Shown here piece after piece: positions 1-5,203 of a stretch of 6,558 nucleotides of DNA (position 1 is the first letter of the stretch; every line of letters begins with the position of its first letter). Made by a program: the position numbers and the translations under genes. This stretch comes from Bacteroidetes bacterium UBA1952 (GTDB lineage Bacteria; Bacteroidota; Bacteroidia; Chitinophagales; Chitinophagaceae), in contig DDEO01000082.1 in assembly GCA_002336725.1 (NCBI GenBank), forward strand, positions 1 through 6,558, read 5' to 3'. The notes under the pieces were generated by a model that did not search any database, was not told where the DNA came from, and worked only from the letters and a program-made list of their open reading frames with translations.

Positions 1-117
1 CCGGAAGCTCCGTGGCCTTTTCTCCGTTTTGAGAAACCTCCCCGGAAGCTCTGCGGCCTTTTCTCTGTTTCGAGAAATCTCCCCGGAAGCTCCGTGGCCT
101 TTTCTCTGGAAATCCCC
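1..117. repeat. 41-bp tandem repeat, three copies, upstream of the sirtuin gene
   Basis: Units lie at 1-41, 42-82 and 83-117, each opening with CCGGAAGCTC. Units 1 and 2 match at 36 of 41 positions, and all five differences (unit positions 11, 13, 25, 30, 37) are C/T transitions. Each of these two units contains the inverted repeat TTTCTC/GAGAAA around a 6-base loop; two of the variable positions fall in the loop and none in the stem. Unit 3 has lost six bases (unit positions 27-32), which destroys this hairpin. It agrees with unit 1 at positions 11 and 13 and with unit 2 at positions 25 and 37, a mosaic that suggests exchange between copies. The array starts at the window edge, so the true copy number is unknown. 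No function is assigned. Confidence 0.85.
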
Positions 118-183
118 CCGGCTTTCCTACATTGCCGCCGTTAGCTTCTATCTCTTTTTAAAATAGATTTCTTCCTTAAAATC

Positions 184-879
184 ATGAAACACCTGGTCGT
201 TCTTACCGGCGCGGGCATCTCTGCCGAAAGCGGCATCAAGACCTTCCGCGATTCCGACGGTCTTTGGGAAAATTATCGCGTAGAAGACGTGGCCACGCCC
301 GGCGCTTTTGCCAAAGACCCGGCGATGGTGAACCGCTTCTACAACGAGCGCCGCCGACAGGTAGCCGCCGCGCAGCCCAACGCAGCCCACAAAGCCCTGG
401 CCGAACTGGAAGGCGATTTTCGCGTAACGATTATCACCCAAAACATTGACGACCTGCACGAGCGTGCCGGCTCTTCGCAGGTGTTGCATCTGCACGGCGA
501 AATCTTTAAAAAACGCAGCACCCGCCAGCCTCACGCCGACCATCTGGCCGTTCCGGAAACCGGCGATATTCCGGAAAACGACAAGGCTCCGGACGGCGGT
601 CTGTGGCGGCCTCATATTGTTTGGTTTGAGGAAGATGTACCGGCTATTGCGCTCGCCACCGACATTGTTTCCCGCGCCGATGCGTTTATGGTCGTGGGGA
701 CATCCTTGCAGGTATATCCCGCTGCGGGACTGGTTCATTACGTTCGGGCCGGTGTTCCAAAGCTCCTCGTGGACCAGAATATCCCTCTGATTTATGACCG
801 GGGCAACTGGCAGTTTTTTGCCCGTCCGGCTACGGAAGGACTGCCGCTGGCAGCAGAGAAGCTAAGGGAAATGCGGTAG
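184..879 (+). CDS. cobB: NAD-dependent protein deacylase, class III sirtuin (Sir2/CobB family), cysteine-free
   Basis: Predicted cytoplasmic enzyme of 231 residues that removes acyl groups from lysine side chains using NAD+, releasing nicotinamide and O-acyl-ADP-ribose. Visible motifs: the NAD-binding GAGISAESGIKTFR at residues 9-22, TQNIDDLHERAG at 85-96, the catalytic histidine His104 in HLHGE, RPHIVWF at 142-148, and GTSLQVYPAAGL at 172-183. Tyr53 and Arg56 (FYNERR) match the Y-x-x-R pair that lets class III sirtuins (E. coli CobB, SIRT5) accept acidic acyl groups such as succinyl-lysine; that substrate range is inferred. The protein has no cysteine, so the usual four-cysteine zinc site is absent (Ser112 and Ala135 fall where CobB has cysteines). 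Residue 149 is Glu where sirtuins normally have the Gly of Phe-Gly-Glu. Length is typical. The ATG at 184 sits directly before the nucleotide-binding core, and A-rich sequence precedes it. TACATTGC at 128-135 is a weak -7 candidate. It converges with pcm. Confidence 0.95.
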   Translation: MKHLVVLTGAGISAESGIKTFRDSDGLWENYRVEDVATPGAFAKDPAMVNRFYNERRRQVAAAQPNAAHKALAELEGDFRVTIITQNIDDLHERAGSSQVLHLHGEIFKKRSTRQPHADHLAVPETGDIPENDKAPDGGLWRPHIVWFEEDVPAIALATDIVSRADAFMVVGTSLQVYPAAGLVHYVRAGVPKLLVDQNIPLIYDRGNWQFFARPATEGLPLAAEKLREMR

Positions 880-903
880 GTTGCTGGCGGTTGCGGACCG
901 TAC

Positions 904-925
904 AGAAGACTATGTATCTTCTTTT
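904..925 (+). terminator. Weak hairpin between convergent sirtuin and pcm genes
   Basis: AGAAGA (904-909) and TCTTCT (917-922) form a 6-bp stem with a 7-base loop, followed on the plus strand by TTT and then A. It sits 25 bases after the sirtuin stop and overlaps the end of pcm, where a terminator for the plus-strand gene would be expected. The stem has only two G-C pairs and the T run is short, so the call is tentative. Confidence 0.3.
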
Positions 926-1589
926 ACCCATTCTTGCCCGTCAGCATCGGCACAAAGGAGAAATCCCCAAACACTTCTTCCGTTACGCTGCCGTCGGCTG
1001 CCTTGCGCAGGCGCATCATCTTTTGTCCGCCTTCGTCGCCCACCGGAATCACCAGGATGCCGCCGGGCTTGAGTTGTTCCACGAGCCGGGGCGGGATGAA
1101 AGGCGCTGCCGCCGTTACGATGCAGCGATCAAACGGCGCATAAGTGGGCAGGCCCTCATATCCGTCGCCCAGAAACCGCTTGATACTGGGATAAGAGCGC
1201 AGCAGGAAAAACTCGCCCAGCCGTTGATACAACTCGCGCTGCCGCTCAATGGTATGTACAAAAGCGCCCAACTCGGCCAGGATGAAGGCCTGATAGCCGC
1301 TGCCCGTCCCGATTTCCAGCACCTTGTCGAATTTCCGGACTTCCAGCAGTTGCGTTTGATAGGCCACCGTATAGGGCTGCGAAATTGTTTGGCCTGCGCC
1401 AATCGGGAAGGCGCTGTCTTCGTAGGCGCGTCGCTCAAAAGCCGGCTCCAGAAAAAAATGGCGCGGCAGGGCCATCAAAGCAGCCAGCACCCGCTCGTCG
1501 TCAATGCCTTTTTCACGAACGCCGTCCACCAGCTTTTTGCGGAGGCCTTTATGAAAATAACTGTCTTCTTTGGGGATACTATGGAGCAT
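924..1589 (-). CDS. pcm: Protein-L-isoaspartate O-methyltransferase
   Basis: Repair enzyme of 221 residues. It transfers a methyl group from S-adenosylmethionine to isoaspartyl (and D-aspartyl) residues in aged proteins, starting their conversion back to aspartate; it acts in the cytoplasm. Motifs: AFPIGAGQTISQPY at 60-73, the family signature near the substrate site; the SAM-binding loop VLEIGTGSGYQ at 90-100; TIER at 113-116, whose Glu would hold the ribose; GDGYEGLP at 141-148; FDRCIVTAAAP at 153-163; LKPGGILVIPVG at 173-184; and a terminal FVPML at 212-216. The length is normal and nothing is missing. The ATG at 1589 leaves a short N-terminal helix before the conserved core. It lies 34 bp after the DUF5683 stop on the same strand, so co-transcription is likely. 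TATTTTTG just upstream could give it a second promoter. Confidence 0.96.
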   Translation of the reverse strand: MLHSIPKEDSYFHKGLRKKLVDGVREKGIDDERVLAALMALPRHFFLEPAFERRAYEDSAFPIGAGQTISQPYTVAYQTQLLEVRKFDKVLEIGTGSGYQAFILAELGAFVHTIERQRELYQRLGEFFLLRSYPSIKRFLGDGYEGLPTYAPFDRCIVTAAAPFIPPRLVEQLKPGGILVIPVGDEGGQKMMRLRKAADGSVTEEVFGDFSFVPMLTGKNG

Positions 1590-1602
1590 GGGCAGATTAA
1601 AA

Positions 1603-1610
1603 CAAAAATA
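1603..1610 (-). promoter_or_regulatory. Possible -7 box for pcm (TATTTTTG)
   Basis: Read on the minus strand, TATTTTTG fits the Bacteroidetes -7 consensus TAnnTTTG exactly and ends 13 bases before the pcm ATG. The nearest upstream TTG is only 14 bases away, closer than usual for a -33 element. The surroundings are AT-rich, so a chance match is possible. If real, pcm could also be transcribed separately from DUF5683. Confidence 0.3.
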
Positions 1611-1623
1611 AGGCGGAAGGATT

Positions 1624-2253
1624 TCAACGGAAGTTCACGACCAGCGCCACGCCGGCTCCCACAGGCGTAACTGCGGGCCGCAGGTGGAGCGACAAATCGC
1701 GCGAAACATCAAAATTCTTCAGGTGGGCAAATACCAGCGCATCCATCACCTGAAGCGTGAAACCCAGTGTGGTAAACAACACAGTCAGGTCCAGATTCTG
1801 CCGGTAGGCATCCTGCAAAATCTTGAGCTGCTGCGGATTGTAGCGTTTCGTCAGCGGGTCGTCGGAGCCGAGTGGGTCGAGCGAAGAAAGATAAGCACTG
1901 CGGTATTTCCGGTATTGGTTGGTATTGTCTATCAGGAAATATCCGGCAGCCGCCACGCCGGCATAAATAACCGGAATCTTCCAGTATTGCCGGTTGTAGG
2001 CCTGTCCCGCGCCGGGCAAAAGCGCCGAATACAAAGCCGCTTTTTTGGGAATGGGCTGGAAGGGCAGCGGACGAGCTGCAGGCTTGGGCGTGTCGGCAGC
2101 CGTGCGCAGGCTTCCGGCCGCGCGGGCATCCTGCCGAACGGCATCGCGCACCGAGTCGGGCAATGGGTTTTTAACCAGCGTATCGGGTACGGCCTGGCAA
2201 AAGCCTTTTTGAAAAAAGCCGCAGCACAGCAGCACCAGAAGCAAAAAGCGCAT
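1624..2253 (-). CDS. DUF5683 domain-containing membrane protein
   Basis: Protein of 209 residues from the ATG at 2253. A GTG directly before it at 2256 would add one residue; the ATG is preferred as the stronger codon. The N-terminus is a hydrophobic signal sequence (MRFLLLVLLCCGFF) ending near FCQA, so it is exported or inserted in the inner membrane. A Pro/Ala-rich linker covers about residues 22-68. The DUF5683 core follows: SALLPGAGQAYNRQYWK at about 76-92, a membrane segment at about 93-108 (IPVIYAGVAAAGYFLI), a hydrophilic stretch with NTNQYRKYRSAY, and a second hydrophobic segment at about 155-177. No catalytic residues are apparent and the biochemical role of the family is unknown. 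In many Bacteroidetes, relatives sit near parB and dapB; that context is absent here. It precedes pcm by 34 bp and probably shares its transcript. Confidence 0.85.
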   Translation of the reverse strand: MRFLLLVLLCCGFFQKGFCQAVPDTLVKNPLPDSVRDAVRQDARAAGSLRTAADTPKPAARPLPFQPIPKKAALYSALLPGAGQAYNRQYWKIPVIYAGVAAAGYFLIDNTNQYRKYRSAYLSSLDPLGSDDPLTKRYNPQQLKILQDAYRQNLDLTVLFTTLGFTLQVMDALVFAHLKNFDVSRDLSLHLRPAVTPVGAGVALVVNFR

Positions 2254-2260
2254 CACGCCG

Positions 2261-2268
2261 CGAAGGTA
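2261..2268 (-). promoter_or_regulatory. -7 box candidate for DUF5683 gene (TACCTTCG)
   Basis: TACCTTCG, read on the minus strand, differs from TAnnTTTG by one base and ends 7 bases before the ATG at 2253, or 4 bases before the GTG at 2256. With usual Bacteroidetes spacing the transcript would start within a few bases of the start codon, so the mRNA would be nearly leaderless. No clear -33 TTTG is visible; the heptamer repeats occupy that position. Confidence 0.35.
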
Positions 2269-2272
2269 ACAG

Positions 2273-2307
2273 GGTTAGGCGTTAGGTGTTAGACGTTAGG
2301 TGTTATA
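2273..2307. repeat. Heptamer repeat cluster 1 (NGTTAGR x5)
   Basis: Five consecutive 7-bp units start at 2273, 2280, 2287, 2294 and 2301: GGTTAGG, CGTTAGG, TGTTAGA, CGTTAGG, TGTTATA. They lie just upstream of the DUF5683 -7 box candidate, so a change in copy number could alter promoter spacing. Confidence 0.8.
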
Positions 2308-2332
2308 CCGTTTTAAAATAGCGGGCGGTATA
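2304..2332. repeat. Inverted repeat TATACCG / CGGTATA
   Basis: A perfect 7-bp inverted repeat (2304-2310 and 2326-2332) with a 15-base AT-rich loop. It partly overlaps the last heptamer unit and lies about 50 bp upstream of the DUF5683 start. It could be an operator or a weak hairpin; neither can be decided from the sequence. Confidence 0.4.
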
Positions 2333-2365
2333 TGAGCCTGTAATTTCCTTCCTACGTTATCCGTC

Positions 2366-2386
2366 ATGGCAGGCTTGACCCGCCAT
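2366..2386. repeat. Palindromic hairpin element (ATGGCAGG / CCCGCCAT)
   Basis: An 8-bp stem with one A/C mismatch surrounds the loop CTTGA. The element, with its GTCATGG...CTTGACC...CCATC flanks, resembles short palindromic repeats that I recall being scattered through Bacteroidetes intergenic DNA. That resemblance is from memory and was not searched. Confidence 0.55.
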
Positions 2387-2455
2387 CTCCATTATGCGAG
2401 GCCGTGCCATTTACGTTTACCAAATTAAAAATGGTATCAGAGGTTTGGGATCAGG

Positions 2456-2483
2456 CGTTTGGGGTTAAGCGTTTGGTGTTTGG
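2456..2483. repeat. Heptamer repeat cluster 2 (NGTTTGG-like x4)
   Basis: Four consecutive 7-bp units start at 2456, 2463, 2470 and 2477: CGTTTGG, GGTTAAG, CGTTTGG, TGTTTGG. The NGTTNGG pattern matches the cluster at 2273-2307, so both probably come from the same repeat family. Confidence 0.7.
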
Positions 2484-2539
2484 ATACCCCGCCCGGTGTT
2501 GGGAGCGGTAATTTTCCGGAAAACGCATCCTTTTACCAG

Positions 2540-2579
2540 AAAAAACACCCGTCGGATTCCGGAAAATCCAACGGGTGTT
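2540..2579 (-). terminator. Rho-independent terminator of the prc-type protease gene
   Basis: AACACCCGT (2544-2552) pairs with ACGGGTGTT (2571-2579). After one C/A mismatch the stem continues with GGATT/AATCC, and the loop is CCGGAA. On the minus strand the stem is followed by a run of T (complement of 2540-2545, partly within the stem). It lies about 80 bases after the protease stop and should separate that transcript from DUF5683-pcm. On the plus strand no T run follows. Confidence 0.75.
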
Positions 2580-2619
2580 ATCTTATTCCTGAACCTGTGC
2601 CGCAGCCTTCGCGGGCCAG

Positions 2620-2638
2620 TCTCCCCCCTTCGGGGAGA
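2620..2638. repeat. C/G hairpin TCTCCCC / GGGGAGA
   Basis: A perfect 7-bp stem with loop CCTTC, 22 bases after the protease stop on the minus strand. With its flanks it translates as SLPPSGRLREG on the plus strand, a string I recall from many spurious Bacteroidetes ORFs, so it is probably one copy of a dispersed palindromic repeat. It has no T tract and is not a terminator by itself. Confidence 0.55.
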
Positions 2639-2660
2639 TTAAGAGAGGGCGTAACGGGTT

Positions 2661-4784
2661 TTACTTCGCGCCCGCCATATCGTTCATAATCTGCACCGTT
2701 TCAGACAGATAAACGTCTTTTTTGAGTGCTTTCAGCCAGTCTTCGTTTTTCTTCACCGTTGTGCTGTCGCGGCTGATTTGCGCTTCGTCGGCCTTCAGGC
2801 TGCTCACGGCAATCGGGGTGCCCGACTTTTCCATTTCTTCCAGTTTCTTGCTTAGCGCGTTGGCCTCGGTTAGCTCCTGGCGATAGACTTTTTCATTCAG
2901 CGGAAATGCCTTGCCTTCTTCACGGGCCTTCATGCGTTTGGCGCTGGATTCAATCAGCCGGAAAACTTCGTTCTTGTCGAGCCTTGCTTTGCTATGCGCC
3001 GCCAGTGCCGGAACATTGCGTACCCGATTTTCTTTCGTGATAGCCAGCGGTGCAATCTGATCCCAGGGCAGGGAGGCTTTGTCGCGGCGCTCGCCGATTT
3101 CGTCGAGCAGTTCATACGAATCGGGCAGCGTTACGTCGGGTGCCACGCCGCGCAGTTGGGTAGAGCCACCGTTTACGCGATAGAATTTCTGCATCGTCAG
3201 CTTGAGTGCGCCCATCGAAGGCTCGTTGGAGGCGCTCATTTTCATCCGCGTAATCGGGTCGAGCACTTCTTCCAGGCCAATCACCTTTTGCACGGTTCCT
3301 TTCCCGAAAGAATTGGTCCCTACAATCAATCCACGGTTGTAGTCCTGCATGGCAGCGGCCAGAATCTCGGAGGCCGAGGCGCTGCCGTTGTTGATCATCA
3401 CGATGAGCGGGCCGTCGAAGAGCGTTCCGCCTTTATCGTCGCGCAGCGTCATGGGGGCGGCCTGCGAGCTGCGCACCTGCACCACCGGGCCTTTGTCGAT
3501 AAAGAAACCGGCAATATCCACTACATCGCTCAGCGAGCCGCCGCCGTTGTTGCGCAGGTCGAAGATGATGCTTTTAGCGCCGGCCTGCTTGAGTTTTTCG
3601 ATTTCTACGGCTACGTCGGGTGCGCTGTGGCGACCGTTGCGCGTGGTGAAATCGGCATAAAATTCCGGAAGGGTGATGTAGCCAATGGGGCCGTTTTTGC
3701 CTTGAATGAGCGCCGATTTGGCAAAGGTTTCTTCCATCAGCACGTCGCCGCGCGTAATCGGAATGACTTTTTGCGCACCATCAGGCCGGCGCACCGTCAG
3801 GCGCACTTCCGAGCCTTTTTTGCCCCGGATTTTGCTCACCACATCTTCCAGTTCCCAGCCCTGTACGTCTTCCGGTTCGGCGCTGCCCTGGGCCACTTTA
3901 ATAATTTCGTCGTTGGCCTTTAGCTCGCCTTGTTTCCAGGAAGGGCTGCCGGGAATGATAGCGGTGATTTGAATTTTACCATCTTCCTCTTTCAACTGTG
4001 CGCCAATGCCGGAGAAGGAACCAGCCATGGCTTCGTCGAAACGCTGCTTGTCTTTGGGAGGGAAATAATCGGTGTGCGGGTCTTCGGCACCAGTAACCGC
4101 GTTGACGAAAAGCGCAAAGCGTTGTGCTTCGTCGAGTTTATGCATTTTCCGGAAAAACGTCGTCTGGTTTTTAGCTATCGCCTCGCGGGCTTCCTGTTCC
4201 AGCGCAACATCGGTTTTCTTCTTTGCGCCGGTGGTGTCTTTGTCCTGCGCGTCTTTCAGCTCCACATATTTGAGCAACACGCGGTATTTCATGGCCTTGC
4301 GCCAGCGGTCTTTCAGTGCTGCATCATCGGCGGCATAGGTCAGCTTGTCGCCCTGAAGCATGATAGAGTCATTGGCCGTAAAGGTGAAGGGCGTTTTCAG
4401 GGCTTCTTTTGAGAAGCCTTCGGCGCGGTCAATACCTTTTTCAAAATAGGCATCTACGGCATCGAAAAACGGACTTCCGCCGGTCTTCAGTTCGTCGTCA
4501 ATGGTGTATTGATATTTCTTCAGGGCCGCGATTTCCGGAGCGGTAAAATACTGCTTGCCATAGTCGAGCTGATCGAGATAGCGGCTCCAGACGCGCGCCG
4601 AGAACGAATCGTCGAGCGGGCGGGGGGAGTAGTGGCCTTCGTTGATGGCCTTCATAATAGTTCCCAGAATCAGTTGTCGGCGGGTTTCCGGAACCGTTTT
4701 TCCTTCGGTGCTGACTTGTCGGAAAGCGAGGAAGCCGCCGAGCGCAGCGATAGTCAAAAGGGGGATTACAATCTTCTTCTTCAT
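2661..4784 (-). CDS. prc: Carboxy-terminal processing protease, S41 family (Prc/Tsp type)
   Basis: Periplasmic serine protease of 707 residues that should trim or degrade envelope proteins from their C-termini. Order from the ATG at 4784: membrane anchor or signal sequence (MKKKIVIPLLTIAALGG), an N-terminal helical domain to about residue 255, a PDZ domain at about 257-332 (GIGAQL, IIPGSPSWK), the S41 catalytic domain at about 360-545 (FDLRNNGGG at 408-416), and a C-terminal helical domain like that of E. coli Prc. The Ser/Lys dyad is Ser470 (in GSASASE) and Lys495 (in SFGKGTVQ), with Gln499; the 25- and 4-residue spacings match E. coli Ser430, Lys455 and Gln459. Size is close to E. coli Prc (about 680). 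A TTG at 4826 and an ATG at 4796 are in frame; 4784 is chosen because the signal sequence begins there, and the TTG overlaps the promoter box. It has its own promoter and terminator. Confidence 0.95.
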   Translation of the reverse strand: MKKKIVIPLLTIAALGGFLAFRQVSTEGKTVPETRRQLILGTIMKAINEGHYSPRPLDDSFSARVWSRYLDQLDYGKQYFTAPEIAALKKYQYTIDDELKTGGSPFFDAVDAYFEKGIDRAEGFSKEALKTPFTFTANDSIMLQGDKLTYAADDAALKDRWRKAMKYRVLLKYVELKDAQDKDTTGAKKKTDVALEQEAREAIAKNQTTFFRKMHKLDEAQRFALFVNAVTGAEDPHTDYFPPKDKQRFDEAMAGSFSGIGAQLKEEDGKIQITAIIPGSPSWKQGELKANDEIIKVAQGSAEPEDVQGWELEDVVSKIRGKKGSEVRLTVRRPDGAQKVIPITRGDVLMEETFAKSALIQGKNGPIGYITLPEFYADFTTRNGRHSAPDVAVEIEKLKQAGAKSIIFDLRNNGGGSLSDVVDIAGFFIDKGPVVQVRSSQAAPMTLRDDKGGTLFDGPLIVMINNGSASASEILAAAMQDYNRGLIVGTNSFGKGTVQKVIGLEEVLDPITRMKMSASNEPSMGALKLTMQKFYRVNGGSTQLRGVAPDVTLPDSYELLDEIGERRDKASLPWDQIAPLAITKENRVRNVPALAAHSKARLDKNEVFRLIESSAKRMKAREEGKAFPLNEKVYRQELTEANALSKKLEEMEKSGTPIAVSSLKADEAQISRDSTTVKKNEDWLKALKKDVYLSETVQIMNDMAGAK

Positions 4785-4823
4785 GAATTCCAGCATAGAG
4801 CGGAGCAAAAGTCTTGAGGATTT

Positions 4824-4831
4824 CAAATGTA
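4824..4831 (-). promoter_or_regulatory. -7 promoter box of the prc-type gene (TACATTTG)
   Basis: TACATTTG on the minus strand fits TAnnTTTG exactly and lies 39 bases upstream of the chosen ATG at 4784. That predicts a leader of roughly 35 bases. The last bases of the box form the in-frame TTG codon at 4826, which argues against that codon as the start. No strong -33 TTTG is seen. Confidence 0.45.
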
Positions 4832-5024
4832 AAGGGCTGTGTTGTTAATTCGGACGTAAATCCGGGCTAATTGGGATACGTTTAAACTTTCGCAGTCCGG
4901 GGGCGGCCCGGAAGCCATCGTTATCGGTTGGCAATCTGCGTGTGATACCCAAGCCGGATACTAAAAAGGGAGTGCCGGTTATTGCTCGTCAGAAGGCCCG
5001 CTATCGCTGGATGCTTTCATAAGC

Positions 5025-5049
5025 CATCATGCATTCCGAAGTCATGATG
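5025..5049. repeat. Inverted repeat CATCATG / CATGATG
   Basis: A perfect 7-bp inverted repeat with an 11-base spacer (5025-5031 and 5043-5049). No T tract follows on either strand, so it is not a typical terminator. It could be a transcript-end hairpin for rlmI or a binding site; the function is unknown. Confidence 0.4.
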
Positions 5050-5084
5050 CCAATATTTCAACATCAGTAATCCTCCCGACATCA

Positions 5085-5200
5085 TCCAAAGCCAGAGGCT
5101 CCAGCATTTCCAAGCCGAAGGCTCCAACGCCCGCCTCCAACGCCCGCCTCCGGCGTGCTGTCCAACAGCGAAGCAGTCCAACAACGCGAAGCGTGTCCAA
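5085..5200. repeat. Array of TCC-headed units with small GAA-loop hairpins
   Basis: TCCAA occurs seven times, starting at 5085, 5109, 5123, 5136, 5161, 5177 and 5196; TCCAG and TCCGG variants fill gaps at about 5100 and 5148. Together they divide the stretch into units of about 10-19 bases. Two adjacent units share the exact 13-mer TCCAACGCCCGCC. Several units hold tiny inverted repeats: GCC-aga-GGC, GCC-gaa-GGC and CGC-gaa-GCG. Read on the minus strand, which would be the rlmI transcript, these give UUC or UUCG loops. The array ends 3 bases from the rlmI stop codon, in its 3' untranslated region. Confidence 0.65.
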
Positions 5201-5203
5201 CTC

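Larger units (their letters stand above)
2254..2660. other. Repeat-rich intergenic region between prc and DUF5683
   Basis: This 407-bp gap has no supportable gene. In order it holds a -7 box candidate for DUF5683, a heptamer repeat cluster, an inverted repeat, a palindromic element, a second heptamer cluster, a TTCCGGAA octamer, the prc terminator (whose apex carries another octamer) and a C/G hairpin next to the prc stop. A 76-codon open frame at 2459-2689 is judged spurious because it reads through the terminator and these repeats. Confidence 0.8.
4785..5203. other. Intergenic region between rlmI and prc
   Basis: This 419-bp gap contains, in minus-strand order, the TCC-unit array after the rlmI stop, an inverted repeat at 5025-5049, a middle stretch with no recognisable feature and the prc promoter. 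CCGGG/CCCGG at 4897-4911 is a small hairpin. On the plus strand the frame from 4849 to the stop at 5020-5022 is open for 57 codons but has no ATG before codon 55; it may be chance or a gene remnant. No tRNA or small protein gene can be supported. Confidence 0.7.

Noticed and set aside
1..117. CRISPR array
   Set aside because: The units are directly adjacent with no unique spacers, there are only three copies, and no cas gene is present.
891..1670. 259-codon plus-strand open frame opposite pcm
   Set aside because: It is antisense to a gene with every pcm motif, shows no recognisable domain, and runs into the DUF5683 gene.
2459..2689. 76-codon plus-strand open frame in the prc-DUF5683 gap
   Set aside because: It begins in the heptamer array, crosses the terminator and the SLPPSGRLREG repeat, and overlaps the end of the protease gene.
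2994..3923. 309-codon plus-strand open frame opposite the S41 protease gene
   Set aside because: It mirrors the catalytic and PDZ region of a clear protease. Its His/Arg/Gly/Phe-rich composition is typical of antisense translation, with no family motif.
4785..4826. TTG start of the protease at 4826
   Set aside because: The TTG is part of the TACATTTG promoter box, and the signal sequence begins at the ATG at 4784.
4840..5084. tRNA or small RNA gene
   Set aside because: No cloverleaf, CCA end or anticodon arm could be traced, and the small hairpins present are isolated.
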